Shown: positions 16,404 to 25,056 of the stretch, in pieces
How the letters are laid out: every line of letters starts with the position of its first letter
Numbering within the stretch: position 1 is the stretch's first letter
Origin: Litorimonas sp963972195
GTDB lineage: Bacteria; Pseudomonadota; Alphaproteobacteria; Caulobacterales; Maricaulaceae
NCBI GenBank assembly: GCA_963972195.1
Contig: CAXATH010000003.1
Coordinates: 303,314-367,313, forward strand
Length of the DNA stretch: 64,000 nucleotides
Direction of reading: 5' to 3'
The notes under the pieces: generated by a model
Seen by the model: the letters and a program-made list of their open reading frames with translations, nothing else
Told to the model about the DNA's origin: nothing
Database searches by the model: none
Program-made: the position numbers and the translations under genes

Positions 16404-17117
16404 ATGTCAAAACTAAATCATATTGTCATCCTCACAGGGGCCGGAATTAGCGCAGAGAGCGGAATTGACACATTCAGGTCGGAAGGCGGCCTATGGGAAC
16501 AATATCCCATAGAGCAGGTTGCCACCCCCGAAGGCTTTGCTGCAGATCCGGCGCTGGTTCACAATTTTTACAATATGCGCCGCGCGGCGCTCAAGACAGT
16601 CAAACCAAATGCGGCCCATATCGCTCTGGCAAAGCTGGAGAAAGGATTGCACGCACGCGGCGGATCCCTCACAATTATTACGCAAAATGTCGATAATCTG
16701 CATGAACAGGGCGGCGCGGAAAACGTCATCCACATGCACGGAATACTCACCTCTCTGCTGTGTCAATTTTGCGGGCATAGATGGGAGTTCCATGAGGATA
16801 CGTCTCCAAATGATAACTGCATTGCCTGTCAGCGGTCGGCCGGGCCGCGCCCCGATATCGTCTGGTTTGGCGAGATGCCCTATGAGCTGGATCGCATTGA
16901 TCAGGTCATGAGCCAGGCCGATCTCTTTGTTTCTATCGGCACGAGCGGCGCCGTCTATCCGGCCGCCGGGCTGGTCAGCGAGGCGCGGCGACGGGGAACC
17001 AAAACACTCGAATTAAATCTGGAAGAAAGTCAGGGCTCTTACCTTTTCGACGAGAGCCGTCTGGGCAAAGCCGGAGACATAGTGCCGGAGTGGGTGTCAG
17101 AGGTTTTGACGGCTTAG
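16404..17117 (+). CDS. cobB: NAD-dependent protein deacylase (sirtuin, CobB type)
   Basis: A 237-residue sirtuin that removes acyl groups from lysines, consuming NAD. Seen: GAGISAESGIDTFR (12-25), TQNVDNLHEQGG (93-104), the catalytic His112 in HMHG, and a zinc site of four cysteines (C120, C123, C139, C142). Y56 and R59 in FYNMRR match the Tyr-x-x-Arg pair that lets CobB and SIRT5 accept succinyl-lysine, so both deacetylase and desuccinylase activity are expected. AAGGG precedes the start. It diverges from the tyrosine phosphatase gene with an 8-base gap. Confidence 0.93.
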   Translation: MSKLNHIVILTGAGISAESGIDTFRSEGGLWEQYPIEQVATPEGFAADPALVHNFYNMRRAALKTVKPNAAHIALAKLEKGLHARGGSLTIITQNVDNLHEQGGAENVIHMHGILTSLLCQFCGHRWEFHEDTSPNDNCIACQRSAGPRPDIVWFGEMPYELDRIDQVMSQADLFVSIGTSGAVYPAAGLVSEARRRGTKTLELNLEESQGSYLFDESRLGKAGDIVPEWVSEVLTA

Positions 17118-17688
17118 GCGTTATTCAAAAAAAAGGCCCGGCACGGGGGCCGGGCTTTAAGTTGGTAGCATCGGGGAAAAAAGATGCCTGAAATCTGATT
17201 ACCGTCCGGGCGGCTTTTAGCCAAAGCAAATGCGTCCAGACTACTCGCTTCGCTTTTCCATGATGCCTTTTTAGAGTGTTATTTCTACATTTGTTGAGTT
17301 TCTGTGCTTGAGATAAGCCAAGAGCGTGAAATTCAGCAAAGGTCAAAATTCTGTCACATCAGAACTGGTTTTTTTGGGGCGGTCCCGGACCGGACTCTTG
17401 CGGAGTCCCTAAACTCGCCAAAGAAGCGTTCTCTGCGCCGCATTCCTGTGCAGGCCGGCCAAATTTCACTGAAACGTCTTGAAATGACTCACTAAATTTC
17501 ATTTTTGGCCGACATAAGGCGTTATCGTTAATCCTTACAGGAGTCTCTGATGTTTGTGTGCCTCGTTATTCTCTCGGGCTTGATTTACAACTAGCCAGAA
17601 CGCCTTCATGACGTTTAAACGTCGATTTTTGTTTTCCGCGCCCGTCAATTTGATAGGGTAAACACTTATTTCGACCTGAAAGACGCTG
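17118..17688. other. Long intergenic region, possible minus-strand small RNA
   Basis: 571 bases without a supported gene. The minus strand of 17130-17340 has a GCATC/GATGC hairpin (17167-17186), a CCGTCC/GGGCGG inverted pair near 17203 and the strong terminator at 17136-17155, but no protein gene for that terminator. The rest (17340-17688) holds only small hairpins, such as GACTC/GAGTC near 17393-17407. No known RNA family was recognised. Confidence 0.35.
17123..17155 (-). terminator. Strong intrinsic terminator, minus-strand oriented
   Basis: A GC-only 7-bp stem, GCCCGGC / GCCGGGC (17136-17142 and 17149-17155), is followed on the minus strand by eight consecutive T (17134 downwards). On the plus strand only TTT follows, so it is a weaker end for cobB, whose stop is 18 bases before. 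No minus-strand protein gene lies immediately upstream. Confidence 0.75.
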
Positions 17689-18150
17689 ATGGTTCATATC
17701 TATATTGATGCTGACGCCTGTCCGGTGCGCGAAGAGTGTTATAAAGTCGCGCGGCGCCATCAGGTGCCGGTCACCGTTGTCAGCAATTCATTCCTCCGCG
17801 TCCCGCGCGAACCGGGATTTAAATTTGTCGCTGTGTCTGACGACTTTGATGCGGCAGATGATTATATAGCTGAGCGGGCCGAAGCGAACGCCATAATTAT
17901 CACATCGGACATCCTCCTGGCCGAGAGATGTTTGAAAGCCGATGCGCAGGTTCTCGCGCCTAACGGAAAACCCTTTACTATGGATACAATTGGCGGGCAG
18001 CTTGCAACGCGGGCTATCATGGCCGATTTGCGCGCTGGTGCAGAGATGCCGACCCTTGGCGGACCGCCCCCCTTCACGGATAAAGATCGGTCACGTTTTC
18101 TGGAAACACTTCACCTTTGGCTTACTAATCTGCCCTCCGCGGACAATTGA
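17689..18150 (+). CDS. YaiI/YqxD (DUF188, UPF0178) family protein
   Basis: A 153-residue protein of the DUF188 family, recognised from IYIDADACPVREE at the N terminus, ITSDILLAERCLKADAQVL in the middle and the TLGGPPPFT loop near the end. The fold is a PIN-like nuclease relative with conserved aspartates, but no activity is established. Family length is normal. It lies 60 bases before dapD in the same direction. Confidence 0.9.
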   Translation: MVHIYIDADACPVREECYKVARRHQVPVTVVSNSFLRVPREPGFKFVAVSDDFDAADDYIAERAEANAIIITSDILLAERCLKADAQVLAPNGKPFTMDTIGGQLATRAIMADLRAGAEMPTLGGPPPFTDKDRSRFLETLHLWLTNLPSADN

Positions 18151-18209
18151 CTTGAGACCTATCATGCCTATGGTGCGCGCGATTTTGGACCCCTCTACTG
18201 GACATTGAT

Positions 18210-19040
18210 ATGAACGCTGATGAACTGAAAACCACCATCGAATCTGCTTGGGAAGAACGGGCGAGCCTCTCCCCGCTAACCACAGGGCTTCGCCGCGAAG
18301 CCATAGAGACGGCTATTATGGGACTGGATTCAGGAGAATTCCGAGTGGCCTCCCGCGGTGAGGACGGTGAATGGGTCGTCCACCAGTGGCTTAAAAAGGC
18401 GGTTCTGTTGGGCTTTAGATTGGAAGGCAATGTCGTCATGACAGGTGGGCCTGCCAGCGGCAGTTGGTTTGACAAAGTTCCGTCTAAATTTACCGGCTGG
18501 ACAGAAACCGAATTTAAAAAAGCAGGCTTTCGCGCTGTTCCGCCCTGCGCTGTGCGCCGGGGAGCCTACATCGCGCCGGGAGCCGTTCTTATGCCGTCTT
18601 ACGTGAACCTCGGCGCGCATGTCGGCGAAGGTACTATGATCGATACGTGGGCCAGTGTCGGCTCTTGCGCTCAGGTTGGCAAGGATTGTCACATAAGCGC
18701 AGGCACAGGCATTGGCGGCGTCTTGGAGCCGCTCCAAGCCAACCCGACTATCATTGAGGATAATTGTTTTATTGGCGCGCGGTCGGAAGTGGTTGAAGGG
18801 GTCATCGTCCGTGAGGGTTCCGTTTTGGCCATGGGCGTCTTCATTTCTCAATCCACCAAAATCTATAACCGGAATACCGGCGAAATCAGTTACGGCGAAA
18901 TTCCGGCCTATTCCGTGGTGGTTCCCGGTACGTTGCCGTCCAAAGACGGAAGCCATAGCCTCGACTGCGCTGTAATCGTGAAAACCGTGGATGCCAAGAC
19001 CCGCTCGAAAACAGGCGTCAACGAGCTACTTCGCGACTAA
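18210..19040 (+). CDS. dapD: 2,3,4,5-tetrahydropyridine-2,6-dicarboxylate N-succinyltransferase
   Basis: Transfers succinyl from succinyl-CoA to tetrahydrodipicolinate in the succinylase branch of lysine and diaminopimelate synthesis. 276 residues, as usual. The C-terminal half has the left-handed beta-helix hexapeptide repeats (GAYIAPGAVLMPSYVNLGA, VGEGTMIDTWASVGSCAQVG) and the SAGTGIGGVLEP loop. It is not clustered with other dap genes here; lysC, the pathway's first enzyme, is at 49.6 kb. A weak terminator follows. Confidence 0.95.
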   Translation: MNADELKTTIESAWEERASLSPLTTGLRREAIETAIMGLDSGEFRVASRGEDGEWVVHQWLKKAVLLGFRLEGNVVMTGGPASGSWFDKVPSKFTGWTETEFKKAGFRAVPPCAVRRGAYIAPGAVLMPSYVNLGAHVGEGTMIDTWASVGSCAQVGKDCHISAGTGIGGVLEPLQANPTIIEDNCFIGARSEVVEGVIVREGSVLAMGVFISQSTKIYNRNTGEISYGEIPAYSVVVPGTLPSKDGSHSLDCAVIVKTVDAKTRSKTGVNELLRD

Positions 19041-19070
19041 ACCTTATGGGACCAAATAGCTTGAACAAAA

Positions 19071-19095
19071 AAAGGCCCCAATCGGGACCTTTTTA
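19071..19095 (+). terminator. Intrinsic terminator after dapD
   Basis: AAAGG-c-CCC pairs with GGG-a-CCTTT around an AATC loop, with one mismatch, and ends in TTTTT. It begins 30 bases past the dapD stop. Confidence 0.65.
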
Positions 19096-19114
19096 ATATC
19101 TCTGGTGAATATTT

Positions 19115-19576
19115 TTAGAAGCGAGCTTTAACTCCGGCGCCCGCAACCGTGTACAGGGGCTCCACATATCGACCGTCCGGCATTTTGGCAGAGCGGTAAT
19201 AATTATGTTTCTTATACTCAATTTCCGCAGTTTCTTGATCCGACCTGTCTGGGACACCGATATATACTCGGCTATTTGGAGCGACTTCATACTTGAAAGC
19301 GGCCTGATCATCTGCCCTGACAAATGAAGGCTCTCTCAGAGTTTCGATTGGTTCAATCCGGATTTTCCTCTCACTATCATCGAGATTTATATTTTCTAGC
19401 TGGTCCGTCTCTTGGTTCGAAAGAAAAGTTGAAGAGGCATCCGTTTTTACATACTTCCAAACACGCTGTTGACCCTCTTTGGCCACGAGTTTGTTTTCGT
19501 CGTCGGCAAACGCTACCGAGCTGCCGCAAATAGCGATGGCTGAGGCTAATAAACATGTGATTAGTTGCGTTTTCAT
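19115..19576 (-). CDS. Secreted protein of unknown function
   Basis: A 153-residue product with a Sec signal peptide (hydrophobic to about residue 20, likely cut after VAFA). The mature part is highly charged and has no cysteine. A central segment SERKIRIEPIETLREP and a C-terminal PLYTVAGAGVKARF strand look like a beta-structured periplasmic protein, perhaps ending in an outer-membrane-like aromatic residue. No family recognised. It is convergent with dapD. Confidence 0.65.
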   Translation of the reverse strand: MKTQLITCLLASAIAICGSSVAFADDENKLVAKEGQQRVWKYVKTDASSTFLSNQETDQLENINLDDSERKIRIEPIETLREPSFVRADDQAAFKYEVAPNSRVYIGVPDRSDQETAEIEYKKHNYYRSAKMPDGRYVEPLYTVAGAGVKARF

Positions 19577-19673
19577 ATCTAAATTACGCCGGGCGATCCG
19601 AAACGTTCCTTTTCACGCTGTGGAACTACATTTTTACCTGCCCGTAGGTGTACTGACTAAATAAGGAGTATTT

Positions 19674-19832
19674 ATGACGGATAAGACATCAGCAGATAAT
19701 AATCGAAAAGTTGTAAACCCAACTGAATCAGAACTTAAGTCTGAAAAAGAACTCAAGGGAGAGCTGAAAAAGGCCGAATTTCCCGAGATGAAGCATCAGG
19801 CTGACGCGGCACTAGGTGAAGAAGAGGAATAA
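19674..19832 (+). CDS. Small charged protein of 52 residues
   Basis: Translated by eye from ATG 19674 to TAA 19830-19832. AAGGAG lies seven bases upstream, a strong ribosome binding site. The product begins MTDKTSADNNRKV and ends ADAALGEEEE. It is rich in Lys and Glu, with no hydrophobic segment and no cysteine, so probably soluble and partly helical or disordered. No family recognised. Codon use looks coding and the start signal is better than for most genes here. Confidence 0.6.
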   Translation: MTDKTSADNNRKVVNPTESELKSEKELKGELKKAEFPEMKHQADAALGEEEE

Positions 19833-19947
19833 ATTCACCCGTATTTCAGTGACTTATATTCCGACTTACTTTTTGGATGAAATAATGTGGTTTTTTTCGG
19901 AACTTTTTTAGCGAAATAAGAGTTACGGAAATATATTTACAACGCGC

Positions 19948-20022
19948 TATAATCCCTCCCCTTGATATTAGCGCCTTCTGACCCGGTGACTGTTCCCCTT
20001 CTCAGTCTCCGGGTCTTTTCGT
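19948..20022 (+). ncRNA. Candidate short RNA or creA leader (promoter plus terminator)
   Basis: A perfect TATAAT at 19948-19953 is followed, about 25 bases later, by a stem GACCCGG / CCGGGTC (19980-19986 and 20009-20015) ending in TTTTCGTTTTT. There is no ORF between them. A transcript of roughly 60 bases ending before creA is implied, either a small RNA or a prematurely terminated creA leader. The matching -35 box is poor. Confidence 0.4.
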
Positions 20023-20026
20023 TTTT
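19980..20026 (+). terminator. Intrinsic terminator upstream of creA
   Basis: Outer stem of 7 bp (GACCCGG/CCGGGTC) with a partly paired inner TGACTG/CAGTC segment, then TTTTCGTTTTT. It is 147 bases past the 52-residue gene and 40 bases before creA. Confidence 0.65.
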
Positions 20027-20056
20027 AAGCCGAGTTTATTAATTTTAGAGTGACCT

Positions 20057-20530
20057 ATGAAATATTATTTATCTGCTTTTGTTGCCCTCTTCCTTATTTC
20101 TTGCGGGAGTTCGGGCCAAAACGATGTCGGGGAAATTAACAATGACCTGACAGGGAATGAGATCAAAATCGATTCTTTTGAGGATGAGAAAGTTGCTGGA
20201 ATCACCTGCCACATCGCTCATTTTGATCGCGGCGTAATTGATAGGCTCAGAAAGGGGTCTTGGTTTGAAAATCCCTCAAATGGATCCATTAACTGCGAAC
20301 AAACCGGCCCAATCGTGATTGGCGATATTGATCGCGGGAAAAGCGGCGAAACCTTGGTGAAACAAAAACAGGCTTTGTGGTTCAAAACCCTGAGCGTTCG
20401 CCGCGTTTATGACGCGGATGCGGACACTCTTATCTACCTGATTTACTCTAAAGAAGTCGTGGAAGGCTCCGCCAAAATGAGTTTGAGCACAGTGTCGCTT
20501 TACGGCCGCGACGTGACCTGGAAAGAATGA
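20057..20530 (+). CDS. creA: CreA-family lipoprotein
   Basis: A 157-residue protein of the CreA family, present in many proteobacteria and without a settled function. Seen: lipobox LISC (Cys16), DSFEDEKVAGITCHIAHFD, then INCEQTGPI and the C-terminal LIYLIYSKEVVEGSAKMSLS, all conserved in CreA. Two further cysteines (in GITCH and INCEQ) are family-typical and probably bonded. E. coli CreA has a cleaved signal; here a lipid anchor is expected. It is followed by a terminator-like hairpin. Confidence 0.86.
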   Translation: MKYYLSAFVALFLISCGSSGQNDVGEINNDLTGNEIKIDSFEDEKVAGITCHIAHFDRGVIDRLRKGSWFENPSNGSINCEQTGPIVIGDIDRGKSGETLVKQKQALWFKTLSVRRVYDADADTLIYLIYSKEVVEGSAKMSLSTVSLYGRDVTWKE

Positions 20531-20571
20531 TCTCGTACATATAAGCCCAAGGTTTCACCTGCCAATAAAAA

Positions 20572-20591
20572 ACCCGCCTCGAAAGGCGGGT
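20572..20591 (-). terminator. Intrinsic terminator between convergent genes
   Basis: A perfect 8-bp stem ACCCGCCT / AGGCGGGT with a CGAA loop. On the minus strand it is followed by TTTTTTATT, so it fits the end of the DUF5710 gene; it may also stop creA transcription. Confidence 0.72.
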
Positions 20592-20650
20592 ATTCTAACT
20601 ATGTCAGCGACTTTACTAAGAAGCCTTTTTTAAAAAAATAGGATCCACTT

Positions 20651-20887
20651 TTAAGACGCGAGAGGAAGCTCAAAATTCTGGTTATGGGCGACCTTCGCCT
20701 CTCTCGCCGCGTAACTACGCTCTTTCAAAGACTGCTCTGCCTGAGCCTCTTTCCGCCAATCAAATATTGTCGCCAAGGCGCTGCCGGACGGGCAATACCA
20801 ACGTTTCACGGAAGGATCCCAACGCGCTCCGAGCCGTTTGGCCAGCTCGCGATCCTTATAACTTACATTCAAATACTTCTTGGTCAT
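20651..20887 (-). CDS. Small DUF5710-domain protein
   Basis: A 78-residue protein. Residues 4-32 match DUF5710: KYLNVSYKDRELAKRLGARW then KRWYCPSG, a short domain with an aromatic-rich core that also occurs next to primase or TOPRIM domains in mobile elements. The ATG at 20885-20887 has GAGGTGG seven bases upstream and is preferred over an upstream start. The C-terminal half is charged and helical. Function unknown, possibly nucleic-acid binding. Confidence 0.75.
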   Translation of the reverse strand: MTKKYLNVSYKDRELAKRLGARWDPSVKRWYCPSGSALATIFDWRKEAQAEQSLKERSYAAREAKVAHNQNFELPLAS

Positions 20888-20985
20888 AACACCACCTCGC
20901 GTTCCGTTAATAGAACATAACAAGAACAAATCCCAAAAGCAAGGAATTTATTCATAGTTTATAGATGGGTATGATCTTCAAAAAA

Positions 20986-23900
20986 TCAAATGCTCTCAAG
21001 ATTGAGCAGAGCTGCATTCCCCCCGGACGCGGTGGTGTTCACGCTTAAAGATTTCTCGGTCATGAACCGCAATAGGTAGTTCGGCCCCCCGGCTTTGAAG
21101 CCTGTTCCGGACAGTCCCTGCCCTCCGAAAGGCTGCGAGCCCACAATAGCGCCTACCATATTCCGGTTCACATAAACATTTCCGACCAAAGCCCGCTTCG
21201 CCAGCATTTTCCAGCGGTTTTCAATGCGAGTGTGGATACCGAAGGTCAGGCCATATCCCGTTGAGAAAACCTCTTCGAGTGTTTTGGAAACCTCTTTGGC
21301 TTTAAACCGAACGACATGGAGAATGGGGCCAAAATGCTCCTTTTCCAGATCGTCTATGGAATCGATTTCAAACATGTGCGGAACAACAAAAGTGCCGTCC
21401 GTCGGAGTTTTCGGATAGGGAGAGGCGTGCCAGGGGCGCCCTGAGGCCTTCATTTTCTCAATATGATCGTTGAGAGCATTCTGCGCATTCTCATCAATAA
21501 CCGGACCGACATCCGTACTCAGCGAGTGGGTGTCACCCACAACTAAGTCATCCATCGCGCCTTTGATCATTTTAATGACCCGGTCTGCAATATCGGCTTG
21601 AACATATAAGACCCTCGTTGCGGAGCAACGCTGACCGGCGCTGAGGAAGGCTGAACTGATCACGTCATCCGTAACCTGCTCCGGCAACGCCGTTCCGTCG
21701 ACAATCATACAGTTCTGACCGCCTGTTTCGGCGATAAGAGGAATAATGGCCCCTTCTTTTTCCGCCAATGTTTTATTGATTTTTCCGGCCGTCATTGTGC
21801 CGCCTGTAAAGGCAACACCGTCAACGCCGTCATGGCTTGTCAGAAAGCCGCCAATTTTCCCGTCACCGACAATCAAGCTCAACACCTCTTTTGGAATGCC
21901 GGCCTCATAGAAAAGCTCGGTTGTTCTTTGGGCAATTCGCGGCGTTTGCTCTGCCGGTTTGGCGAGGACGCAATTCCCGACAACCAGAGCCGCAGCGATC
22001 TGGCCGGTGAAAATAGCCAGAGAGAAATTCCACGGACTAATGCAGACAAATGTTCCGCGAGAGCCATAGGAAAGCTGATTGGTTTCCCCGACAGGTCCCG
22101 GCAGGTCTATCGGCTCGCTCATCATCTTCCGAGCCTGCGCCGCATAATAGCGGCAGAAGTCCACGGCCTCACGAACTTCGTCATTCGCGTCCGACCAGCT
22201 TTTTCCGGCCTCCTTGATGAGGATGTTCATTAATTCTGTTTTATGCTTTTCCAGCAAATCCGCTGTGACAACTAACATGTCGGCCCGATCCTTTACGGGG
22301 CGAGCCTGCCAGTCGAAGTAAGCCCTATCTGCCTTTTCAAACGCCCTATCGATATCCTTCTCAGTCGCTTCTTTCGGCGCTTCCGGAAGCTCTTTATCCA
22401 GCGCTTCTTGGACCTTTTCCAAATGCGGTTTCCAAGACAAATCCAGACCAGAGGAGTTTTCCCGTTCAGGCAGAAAAATATCATTTGGGCGCAAAATGGA
22501 CGTATGCGCAATTGAATCGAACTCTTTCACGCGGGCGACAGGGTCGCGCACAACTTCTGAAATGGGCACGTCCGGATCCAGATATTTATTGACGAAAGAG
22601 CTGTTCGCGCCGTTTTCCAGTAGTCGCCGCACCAGATAGGCCAAAAGGTCTTTGTGTCCGCCGACGGGAGCATAAATTCTAACGGGCGGCATATTCTCAT
22701 AATGTTCTTTAGCAGAACTATAAACAATATCTCCCATCCCGAAGAGACGCTGAAATTCGAATTTATCCGCATTGTCTCCTGCCATCGCCATAACGGCCGC
22801 AATTGTATGGGCATTATGCGTCGCGAACTGTCCAAAGAAAACGTCGCGGTTTTCCATGATTTGTTGCGCGCACGCCAGATAGGCGACATCCGTGTTAGGT
22901 TTGCGGGTAAATACCGGGAAGTCGGGATGGTTACCGGCCTGGGCGAGTTTAATTTCCGTATCCCAATAGGCGCCTTTCACCAGACGGATATGGAAACGTT
23001 TCTCTAACTCGCGCCCCAGATTTGCAATAAATTCGATGACTTTAGGGGCGCGGCGGCCAAAGGCCTGAATGGCCAGTCCAAATCGCGCTCTCCCGCCGGA
23101 ATCAAGTTTTCTGGCGACGTAATCAAATATGGCTAAAGAGATTTCAAGACGGTCGGCTTCCTCAGCGTCCAAAGTAAGGTCTACGCCAAGCTCAACAGCT
23201 CGCCTCGCCAGATCGACGACTAAATCTCCAATTTCAGGAACGGCGCTATCCCAATGGCTCACGTGATAGTGCGGAGAAAGCGCAGAGAGCTTGACCGAAA
23301 TACCCTGACGCGCTTTGCCTTTGGCAACATCGGCGCCAATGACTTCCAGTGCGTTTTTATAAGCTTCCAAATAACGTTTGGCATCCTCTTGCGTCCGGGC
23401 CGCTTCGCCCAGCATATCAAAGGAATAACCTTGGGTGTCGCCAAATCTTTTCCGGCCATTTTTGATGGCGCGTTTGATCGTCTGGCCCTGCACAAACTCT
23501 TGCCCCATCATGCGCATTGCATTCATAACAGCATTGCGGATAACGGGTTCACCCAAACGGTTCGTCAATTTAGAAATAACGTTGGACGGCGTCACTCTGA
23601 ATTCTTCCGAAAGTCCTGTGACCCGGCCAGTCAAAAGCAGACCCCAGGTCGAGGCGTTGACCCAGACAGTATCGGCTTTGCCCAAATGCTTGCTCCAATC
23701 ATGAGGAGAAAGCTTATCGCCGATTAGCGCGTCGCGGGTTTCCGCATCCGGCACGCGTAAAAGCGCCTCCGCCAGACACATAAGGGCGATGCCCTCTTCA
23801 TTGCCGAGGCCGTATTCGGACATGAAAGCGTCGAGCATGGAGCGGTCTTTTTTCCGCTTCCGGGACATCTTGACCATGTCCTCGGCTTCGCGGTAAATTT

Positions 23901-24027
23901 CTGCATATTGCGCGTCGCTCAGGTCAATCTTCTCTAAAAGCTCTGTTATAACCTCTTCTTCAGGTTTGAACTTATCCGCAGTTATGGCGTCCAGTCCTTC
24001 AGGCCAATAAGAGAATAGTGTAGTCAT
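20986..24027 (-). CDS. putA: Bifunctional proline dehydrogenase / glutamate-semialdehyde dehydrogenase PutA
   Basis: Oxidises proline to glutamate in two steps with FAD and NAD, channelling the intermediate. At 1013 residues it is the short PutA form: it starts directly with the domain-linking arm and lacks the ribbon-helix-helix repressor domain of the 1320-residue E. coli protein, so it should not regulate its own gene. The FAD barrel carries RLVKGAYWDTEIK and YAPVGGHKDLLAYLVRR; the aldehyde dehydrogenase half carries IAETGGQN and the catalytic Cys801 in SAGQRCSATR. The N-terminal third also has the EAEEADRLE segment of the barrel. Monocistronic, with a 217-base gap upstream. Confidence 0.96.
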   Translation of the reverse strand: MTTLFSYWPEGLDAITADKFKPEEEVITELLEKIDLSDAQYAEIYREAEDMVKMSRKRKKDRSMLDAFMSEYGLGNEEGIALMCLAEALLRVPDAETRDALIGDKLSPHDWSKHLGKADTVWVNASTWGLLLTGRVTGLSEEFRVTPSNVISKLTNRLGEPVIRNAVMNAMRMMGQEFVQGQTIKRAIKNGRKRFGDTQGYSFDMLGEAARTQEDAKRYLEAYKNALEVIGADVAKGKARQGISVKLSALSPHYHVSHWDSAVPEIGDLVVDLARRAVELGVDLTLDAEEADRLEISLAIFDYVARKLDSGGRARFGLAIQAFGRRAPKVIEFIANLGRELEKRFHIRLVKGAYWDTEIKLAQAGNHPDFPVFTRKPNTDVAYLACAQQIMENRDVFFGQFATHNAHTIAAVMAMAGDNADKFEFQRLFGMGDIVYSSAKEHYENMPPVRIYAPVGGHKDLLAYLVRRLLENGANSSFVNKYLDPDVPISEVVRDPVARVKEFDSIAHTSILRPNDIFLPERENSSGLDLSWKPHLEKVQEALDKELPEAPKEATEKDIDRAFEKADRAYFDWQARPVKDRADMLVVTADLLEKHKTELMNILIKEAGKSWSDANDEVREAVDFCRYYAAQARKMMSEPIDLPGPVGETNQLSYGSRGTFVCISPWNFSLAIFTGQIAAALVVGNCVLAKPAEQTPRIAQRTTELFYEAGIPKEVLSLIVGDGKIGGFLTSHDGVDGVAFTGGTMTAGKINKTLAEKEGAIIPLIAETGGQNCMIVDGTALPEQVTDDVISSAFLSAGQRCSATRVLYVQADIADRVIKMIKGAMDDLVVGDTHSLSTDVGPVIDENAQNALNDHIEKMKASGRPWHASPYPKTPTDGTFVVPHMFEIDSIDDLEKEHFGPILHVVRFKAKEVSKTLEEVFSTGYGLTFGIHTRIENRWKMLAKRALVGNVYVNRNMVGAIVGSQPFGGQGLSGTGFKAGGPNYLLRFMTEKSLSVNTTASGGNAALLNLESI

Positions 24028-24244
24028 ATAAATTTCCCAAAAATTTGTTCGTCTTTAATAGCTGATAGAGCCGTATAAATTAGAGCTGTAAAGCCTAGTC
24101 TACAGACAAGGTAGTTTCTTAAATAGCAAATGGACGGTAATTTGTTCCAAAATCAGAACAGTGAAATAATTTATGTTAACGTTTATAGTGGCGCCAGATC
24201 CAAGCCAGAATGCAGACGTCGGTAAAAATTAAATTTCTAAAAAG

Positions 24245-24328
24245 TGGTACGGCTGGTCGGAATCGAACCGACACTCCAAAGGAACGGGATTTTGAATCCC
24301 GCGCGTCTACCAATTCCGCCACAGCCGC
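24245..24328 (-). tRNA. tRNA-Leu, anticodon CAA
   Basis: Read on the minus strand from G1 at 24328. The acceptor pairs GCGGCTG with CAGCCGT (one G-U pair). The D-loop contains AATTGGTAGACGC, the anticodon stem is CGGGA/TCCCG with loop TTCAAAA, giving CAA (reads UUG). A class II variable arm follows, and the T arm is GTCGG-TTCGATT-CCGAC. The discriminator is A73 and CCA is encoded (24245-24247). The long variable arm and loop identify leucine. Confidence 0.95.
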
Positions 24329-24450
24329 CTGTTACTCGACCTTTGATCAAAGGCCTTTTGGTAAGGCGCGCAACATAGCTGCACTTTTTTAATCGTCAAC
24401 CATTTTGGCCATATACTTGGCCTTAATCTCTGCCCTATAGCGCTAAAGCG

Positions 24451-25056
24451 ATGAAAGGTCATTTTGCATTTCTGGACCGATGGTACGAGTCGACCAAAGC
24501 GTTGGCGCGTCATCCCCGCGCCATGCCGGCTCTGGCCGTTGTCTCATTTGCTGAAAGTTCATTTTTCCCGGTACCTGTTGATGTCATGGTCATTCCCATG
24601 GTGCAGGCCAGCCCGAAGAAATGGTGGAAAGTTGCGGCAACGGCCGCGTTTTTCTCCGTTCTGGGCGGTATTTTCGGCTACATCATCGGGTTGATCTTTT
24701 TCGAAACTCTGGCTCAGCCCCTGCTGGAAATGCTCGGCAAATCCTCTCAGATGCAGGATTTCCGGCAGAATATTAATGAAAACGGTGCCCTATGGGTGTT
24801 TGGGGCCGGGCTCACGCCTTTTCCCTATAAAGTGATCACGATTATGAGCGGCGCGGTGCCGATCAATTTCGGCGTCTTTCTCGGGGCCAGCATATTGGCG
24901 CGATGTCTGAGGTTTTTTGCTGTGGCGGGGCTCGTCCGCGCGTTTGGCGGAAAAGCCGAAGAGATTATGAAGAAACATTTCGGCCTGTTTACGATCGGCG
25001 TCTTTGTCTTGCTGGCGGCCGCCTGGTTCGGATATAAGGCTTTATCCGGGCATTAG
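24451..25056 (+). CDS. YqaA/DedA-like (VTT domain) membrane protein
   Basis: A 201-residue inner-membrane protein of the VTT/SNARE-associated superfamily, YqaA branch. The conserved entry segment is FAESSFFPVPVDVMVIPMV, and the second re-entrant region is FGAGLTPFPYKVITIMSGAV, with the conserved Pro and aromatic residues. DedA relatives act in lipid transport or membrane potential maintenance; the YqaA group is not assigned. It overlaps murI by 15 bases, tail to tail. Confidence 0.85.
   Translation: MKGHFAFLDRWYESTKALARHPRAMPALAVVSFAESSFFPVPVDVMVIPMVQASPKKWWKVAATAAFFSVLGGIFGYIIGLIFFETLAQPLLEMLGKSSQMQDFRQNINENGALWVFGAGLTPFPYKVITIMSGAVPINFGVFLGASILARCLRFFAVAGLVRAFGGKAEEIMKKHFGLFTIGVFVLLAAAWFGYKALSGH

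Noticed and set aside
17304..17495. Plus-strand ORF of 63 codons in the long intergenic region
   Set aside because: No ribosome binding site, no domain and no regular codon bias; treated as chance.
24210..24392. Plus-strand ORF of 60 codons containing AGRNRTDTPKERDFESRA
   Set aside because: It is the antisense reading of the tRNA-Leu gene, a frequent false gene call; the tRNA on the other strand explains the sequence.
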